64,000 nucleotides of DNA from Lepidurus packardi (lineage: Eukaryota; Arthropoda; Branchiopoda; Notostraca; Triopsidae), in the NCBI GenBank assembly GCA_023053545.1, contig JAKZAN010000002.1:8118790-8182789 (forward strand). The letters are read 5' to 3'. This document shows positions 59,234 to 64,000 of the stretch, one piece after another. The notes beneath the pieces are model-generated. The model ran no database searches, was not told the origin of the DNA, and saw only the letters and a list, made by a program, of their open reading frames with translations. The stretch's first letter is position 1; every line of letters begins with the position of its first letter. A program made the translations under genes and the position numbers.

Positions 59234-61323
59234 TCACTCTGGTTTCTGACTACAATACAATTCCTTCAGGGATTTCAGTTCCTCGATCAGGGCTTTGTTT
59301 TGGTTTTCCAAGACAGCCACGCGGTTTTCTAAACACTTGATGTACTCTTTTTTCTTGCGCCGACATTCACGGGCGGCTTCACGATTTTTCAATAAGCGCA
59401 ACTCCCGTTTTTGCATGGCAGGTTCTGAAGCTTCCCATTCTTCACCACCACTATGGGTACTATACAGCATATCGTCCTTACTACTGTAAAAAAACAACTT
59501 TGAATTAAACTTTGCCAAAAAAAATGTACATCTTAAAAGAGACATACTTTATAAAGGAAAAGGAAATCACTTTACACATATAGTTAAAATCAACATCAAA
59601 ATCAAACAAGAACAATGCAAATAGCGAAACTTACTCATTGTCCACATATCCACCTTTCGGCAGTCGAATTTCACGCTTCCGTGGTGTAGCTGCGTCTTCG
59701 GTTGTGAGTACGTGCGTCGTTCCCAAAGGCGAAGAAGTTCCTATAACGACGTGATTGGATCCTGATGCCGTGGAAGTAGCTGGACGCAAAGTGTAGGTCT
59801 AGATGAAGACAATAAGTAAAAGTCGGTTCTCAAGTGCAAAATTTCTTTAATATTTACTGTTATTCTAGTTATGTTTAGGAAAATAAGAATTATTTATTAA
59901 CTAACTAACAATTTATAAAGAGGTACCATTTTGCTTTGTGATTTAACTAATTCCTTATTGTCAATATCTATATATTGTACAAGTGCTGCATATAAAATGC
60001 TGTATATCCTGTCTAACCATTTTTACTTGCGTAAAGTATAGTACTAATATCCTTTCATGTTCTACTTCATTTCGGAAAATTATCAATGCATAATTTACGA
60101 GAATGTATGGAACTGTGAGTTAAACACCGAAGGTAAGTTTCTTTATAACTATAATTGTACACAACAGCAATATATGTTTAAAATCGAGTTAGATATTTAC
60201 TTGGATGTCACCCGCTCCTGCTACACACACCGGGACGAAAAACTGACCGTCTTGTCCTTGAGCGTACTGCACTAATGTTGTTCCCCCAGATCCTGCATTG
60301 GCCATGGTCAGTGTTTGTAATGATGCTAAACCGTCATTACCACCTTGGCTTGTCAACTGAATGGCACTCGCAGGAATCACTAATTCAAAAGCAAACACAG
60401 TGAATTTCAAAGTTAAGATCATTTTATACAAAATTAATGGGACCTAAAAATGGTTCCGAAATGCGAAAACAGATGCATAACTACCTTTGAGCAGTCCAGC
60501 GGTGGTTTGGTAATGGGTTCCTCCAATAGCAAGCGTAGTTCTTGATCCGGAGCTCCCTGTATTGCCTTCAGTATCTTGGCTCGATTCCGAGGTGCTTAAA
60601 GGATCGCCTCTTTCTTCCACTAATGGGTTAAATAAGTCAAACGGTTAATGCTGAAGTTGGCTGTCGTCAAGCGAGCACAAGAAAGAAGGAAACTTGAAGT
60701 ACCAGATATTTCTCCGCCACCCAGTTCGTTTAAAATCTTGCGATATGACGGTCGACGAGCTAGAATTTCACGTCGTTTCTTAGTCGCATCGTCTTCCAGC
60801 AAATCACCGTCCCGCGCTTCCACCAAATGTAGTGTTTGAATGGTAGGAGTTCCTCCGCTATTGCCCCCACCACCAGTTGCTGTATGAATCACGGAATTGG
60901 CTGGTTTGCTAACCAAGATAAGATTGCCTTTCGTTGATAACGCAGGAGTTGACTGAATTACGGAAGCTTGTGTAGGCTGGATCACAGACTGCAACGTCTA
61001 ATAACGATGACAATACATTTAAACAGTTCAATACACAAACTACGAACCAAAACTTTGCCATCATACTAAACAAGTAATATCTACAACTGAGTTAAGCTAA
61101 CGTTTCTCAAAATACTTGTAGCAATACAATTTATGACACTATGCTTAACAACAAGATTTCAAACTCACTTGTCAACAATTTATTAGAAACCTATATTTCT
61201 ATGCGCATGCAATAATACCTGAGGTAAAACGATTGTTTGTACAGGTCCAGGAGATTCGCCTTCTTCCCGCTCAAATTTTAGCGGATCGCCATTGTGGTCT
61301 CCATTTTCTTCCACCAAATCCAT
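59234..61323 (-). CDS. CREB: CREB transcription factor (KID plus bZIP)
   Basis: Six exons in reading order: 61219..61323, 60703..60997, 60485..60619, 60201..60379, 59635..59798 and 59234..59483; 376 codons, 375 aa. The kinase-inducible domain is KRREILARRPSYRKILNEL, with the PKA-type phosphosite Ser119 in RRPS and the YRKIL helix that binds the KIX domain of CBP. A Gln/Thr/Gly-rich activation region follows. The C terminus is a classic CREB bZIP: basic region KNREAARECRRKKKEY and leucine zipper CLENRVAVLENQNKALIEEL, ending LKELYC. It binds TGACGTCA sites in the nucleus and mediates cAMP- and calcium-dependent transcription. CRE sites cluster about 300-350 bp upstream of its own ATG, suggesting autoregulation. 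In-frame internal exons could allow splice forms without the KID. Confidence 0.94.
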
Positions 61324-63180
61324 CTTTCAAAATGATCAAAAACGCCCTGTTCAAATAACACATTATTTATATCAGCAACAGAAAGAACCACAAACTATTC
61401 AACAACGAAAGAAATCATGTACATTATTAACGTTGCAGAATTGCTTTTAAATCACAATGTTTCCTTAATTGTAGAGACAAAATAACTAACTATTGCCTAA
61501 GCCAACAAGTCCGTTGATGAAATCAAGGCGATTTGTTGCAGCAAAGCGAACTGTAGTTTTCAAAGTTAAGCGCTTATCCACAGCCCTTCTGACGCAGCAT
61601 AGACCCTGACAGGGCATGCGCTGTACGTCAACCGGCTGACGTCAACGCTACGCATCCAAACAGCACCATGACGTCAGCACGAAGCCTAATCAATGCTAAT
61701 ATCACATTCTTTTTCTTTTGCTCGCCTTTCCCCCTTGCATTTCATATGCCAAAAACGTAGCTATGTTGAATACGCAGTTTATAGCCTTATACGCACCTCA
61801 ACTTAACTACAGCTCAACCTAATTTTATCCAAACAGGAACACGCTAAGAAAAGATCTAACAATTTACTTTAAAAGCTAAACTTTATTAGAAAACAAAAAT
61901 TTTCCCTTGCGATTAGTAAGCGTTTTAAGTGAGTTCTTATTTATGTATACGTAAGATTACATAAGTGGGGAGTAGCCTTTAACGAGAACAAAATGGCGGA
62001 AGGAAAAACCATACACTCCTGGCAACCAGGCAAGATAAAAAGCGGTTAAATCTTTCCGTAAACTATCTTGGTATTAGTCAAGCATTAAAACTTTTTATCG
62101 TCAAAGACTTTCAAGTTATTTTTTTATAACAAATTTTAAAAAGTTTTAGATACTGCAAAACAACTCTTTTGCAGAGATTTTACAAATGAAGATCTACCCC
62201 AACGCTACTGTAAATGCCTAAACCTAGCGCTATGCTTTGACGCATTTAGAAAAGGCCTTGCCTTGGGTGTTGTACAAGTCTGCATGGCGGACCCTAGCAA
62301 TGTAAGTAAACTAGCGTTAGCGTATTTGTGATGCTTTGATGACGCCAAAGATGACGGCTTAGCTCGATCCATCACATCACAGAAGCAAAATCGCTAGTAT
62401 CCCCCAGCCTACTACTAGTACTACGTAGATAAAAACATAGGGTAGAGCCCCCCAAGCATAGAATCATCGCCTACGACGTCACAAGTAAGCAAGAAATAGC
62501 GCAAGCAACACAAAATGGTTGAATTGCATTTGGAGCTTTTGCTTTGCTATGGTAAGTTTCTTGACTTGAGTTTGAGTTGTAGTATATCCCCACGGGTTTT
62601 GAGGGGGTATGGTATACGTGAAATGCTTCGGACGGCACTTACCAACTTTGTGCTGCTGACTGGGCTGGTTTTAGTCGTAGATACGTAGCACCGAGCTGAA
62701 CGGGCGTCGACCGCGTTGACGTGGTATGCTCTTGTCTGTTACGTAGGCAAGCGAGCGTCGTGTGTCGTCAGAGCCTTCCAAGCACCGGACTGGACAGACA
62801 CCACTGACAACGTAAGCAAAAGCTAAAGCTCTCCCCAAACTCCACGACCTGCTTCAGCCGGCAGCCGCCGCCGCGGGGGCGCGCCTTATTTATCGCTATC
62901 AAAGGAAAACCAGCCATATCGATATATAGTCATTCCCGAGGAAATTCAAATCAATACAAACAATCTTCTCGCTTTTATTCAAATTTTCGAGTTCCAGCTT
63001 GTTCGAAGGAGTTTTATGTATTTTGGACTTTGTAATAGCAAATGTGAAAAATAAGACGAATTAATTAAAAATCACATCCAAAAACGATCTGACAACATCG
63101 ATGATGATGTCACTTAAAAGTATACTTCTTTGAACGTAAACAGATACGTCCCGCTTTGGCGACGTTATTTTTTTAAGCTT
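61324..63180. other. CREB promoter region and 3' flank of LANCL
   Basis: No supported exon, but it is not featureless. Besides the CRE cluster there are ATGGCGG motifs at 61992 and 62284 that resemble YY1-type sites or start codons. The second is followed by a consensus donor (AAT then GTAAGT). There is another ATG-to-donor block at 62516-62550 and a GC-rich block with GCCGCCGCCGCGG at about 62860-62885, unusual for this AT-rich DNA. A CRE-like ACGTCAC lies near 62475. Confidence 0.4.
61589..61676. promoter_or_regulatory. Cluster of CRE sites upstream of CREB
   Basis: Two perfect TGACGTCA palindromes (61637-61644 and 61669-61676), one near-match TACGTCA (61624-61630) and one TGACGCA-type half site (61589-61596) lie within 90 bp, 266-353 bp upstream of the CREB ATG. 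Similar CREs drive cAMP-responsive autoregulation of the mammalian CREB promoter. Confidence 0.65.
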
Positions 63181-63970
63181 TCATAACTCAAACGCTGGAA
63201 AACGGGCTGTATGCGAGTTTAAGACATCTTCCAAGAAATACACTGTACCGGCCATTCCTAAGATGAAATAAATGAGACAATATTTTGGCGAAACAACGTG
63301 TTATACAAGGGAGGTATAAAGGCAGTTACCTTCAAACAAGGAATGGGGTCGATCCGCTTGACGACATCCATGTTTGCCATAATCGCAACAGAACTCTGCA
63401 AATCTTAAGGCATAATACAGGAACTGGGGTTTACTGGTTGCTCGATAAAGTCGCAGGAAGGCATAGGCGTTACCCGCAATTCCGTGACAAATTCCATAGC
63501 CCTTTTTGAGCAACCCTCTTTCCCATACAACCGCAGCGCAATCTTCAGCTGCCTTCCTGTAAGACGGTTTCTCGTATACCTAAAAGAAGATCTCGAGAAA
63601 CTTAGAATATTAGTGGTTGATATTCATTTAGATTTACCTTCGCTGCATCACATAGCATATGAATCACACCCGGAGCACCGTGGCACCACTGAACCAGTTT
63701 ATCTTGCTTATTATTCAAGGACGATGGAAAATTGCCGCTCGGTAGGCTATGACTAAGTAAATGGTCAATTGTGGACTGAATGGAACGAGATCCTTTATCA
63801 TCAATCAAGCCAGGGTAATTTTGTTGGACCTGAAGAAGCAAGTACAAAATGCCACTGTATCCATGAGCAGCGGCCAAATAGCATTTTCCGTGCCACTCGT
63901 AGTACAATCCAACTGAAGACTGCCCAGAACTAGCTGAAAGTCTGCCACTATCCAAGATAGCATTTGCTAC
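63181..63970 (-). CDS. LANCL: LanC-like protein (LANCL), C-terminal part; runs off right edge
   Basis: Three exons in reading order: 63638..63970, 63330..63579 and 63181..63257, 219 aa, entering in phase 0 at 63970; earlier exons lie beyond the window. Landmarks of the LanC toroid are AAHGYSGILY, SGNFPSS, the zinc-site motifs LVQWCHGAPGVIHML and KKGYGICHGIAGNAYAFLRL (Cys, then Cys-His ligands), YGKHGCRQADRP, and the invariant C terminus ARFPAFEL. LANCL proteins bind zinc and glutathione and add glutathione to dehydroamino acids in damaged proteins. The part present covers roughly the second half of a protein of about 400 aa. Convergence or overlap with CREB is excluded: CREB starts 1.9 kb away on the same strand. 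Confidence 0.93.
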
Positions 63971-64000
63971 CTAAATTGTGGTTATTAACAAGCTATTAAG

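Overview
The window is nuclear DNA from an animal, most likely an invertebrate. Its genes are split by GT-AG introns, mostly 50-400 bp, and they encode animal-only families: RECK, a class C GPCR with a metabotropic-glutamate-receptor fold, DZIP1, a pericentrin-type PACT protein, CREB and LANCL. The short introns, moderate AT richness and one TATA/Inr promoter fit an arthropod such as a small crustacean, but the lineage is an inference. All gene models were built by hand from splice sites. Reading-frame phase closes exactly across every exon of the main models.

The dominant structural fact is a 25.4 kb direct repeat. Bases 1474-26918 (copy 1) recur at 27019-52456 (copy 2), separated by exactly 100 N. 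Copy 1 is cut by the N run exactly where copy 2 continues into unique DNA. Copy 2 begins inside an exon that is complete only in the left unique flank. The differences I saw are about twenty short indels, mostly in homopolymers, and essentially no substitutions. This looks like two overlapping contig ends that were never merged, so the real locus is probably about 38.5 kb: 1-26918 followed by 52457-64000.

Layout, with copy 2 positions in brackets: an unrecognised minus-strand gene runs off the left edge (1-1485). DZIP1-like gene on plus, 3436-6459 [28981-32004], carries an intronless DHFR gene on the opposite strand inside its intron 4, 4592-5185 [30137-30730]. A single-domain rhodanese is on minus, 7023-7661 [32568-33206]. 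RECK is on minus, 9503-14711 [35048-40255]. An mGluR-like receptor is on minus, 15168-20592 with frameshifts [40711-46129, intact]. A small secreted or membrane protein is on plus, 24175-24481 [49714-50020]. A pericentrin-like protein is on minus, 51437-58230; only its last two exons occur in copy 1. In the right unique part, CREB is on minus at 59234-61323 with a cluster of CRE sites upstream, and the 3' part of a LANCL gene is on minus at 63181-63970, running off the right edge.

The genes are not an operon. Two are centrosome/cilium genes: DZIP1, with an RFX X-box-like site 95 bp upstream of its ATG, and the pericentrin-like gene. Two are cell-surface proteins, RECK and the class C receptor. 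The receptor keeps the amino-acid-backbone contacts of the glutamate site but lacks the side-chain contacts, as in the insect mXR group. I found no new multi-gene system. The points most worth a second look are the assembly duplication, the altered receptor pocket, the CRE cluster before CREB, the X-box, the nested DHFR and the unknown small membrane protein.
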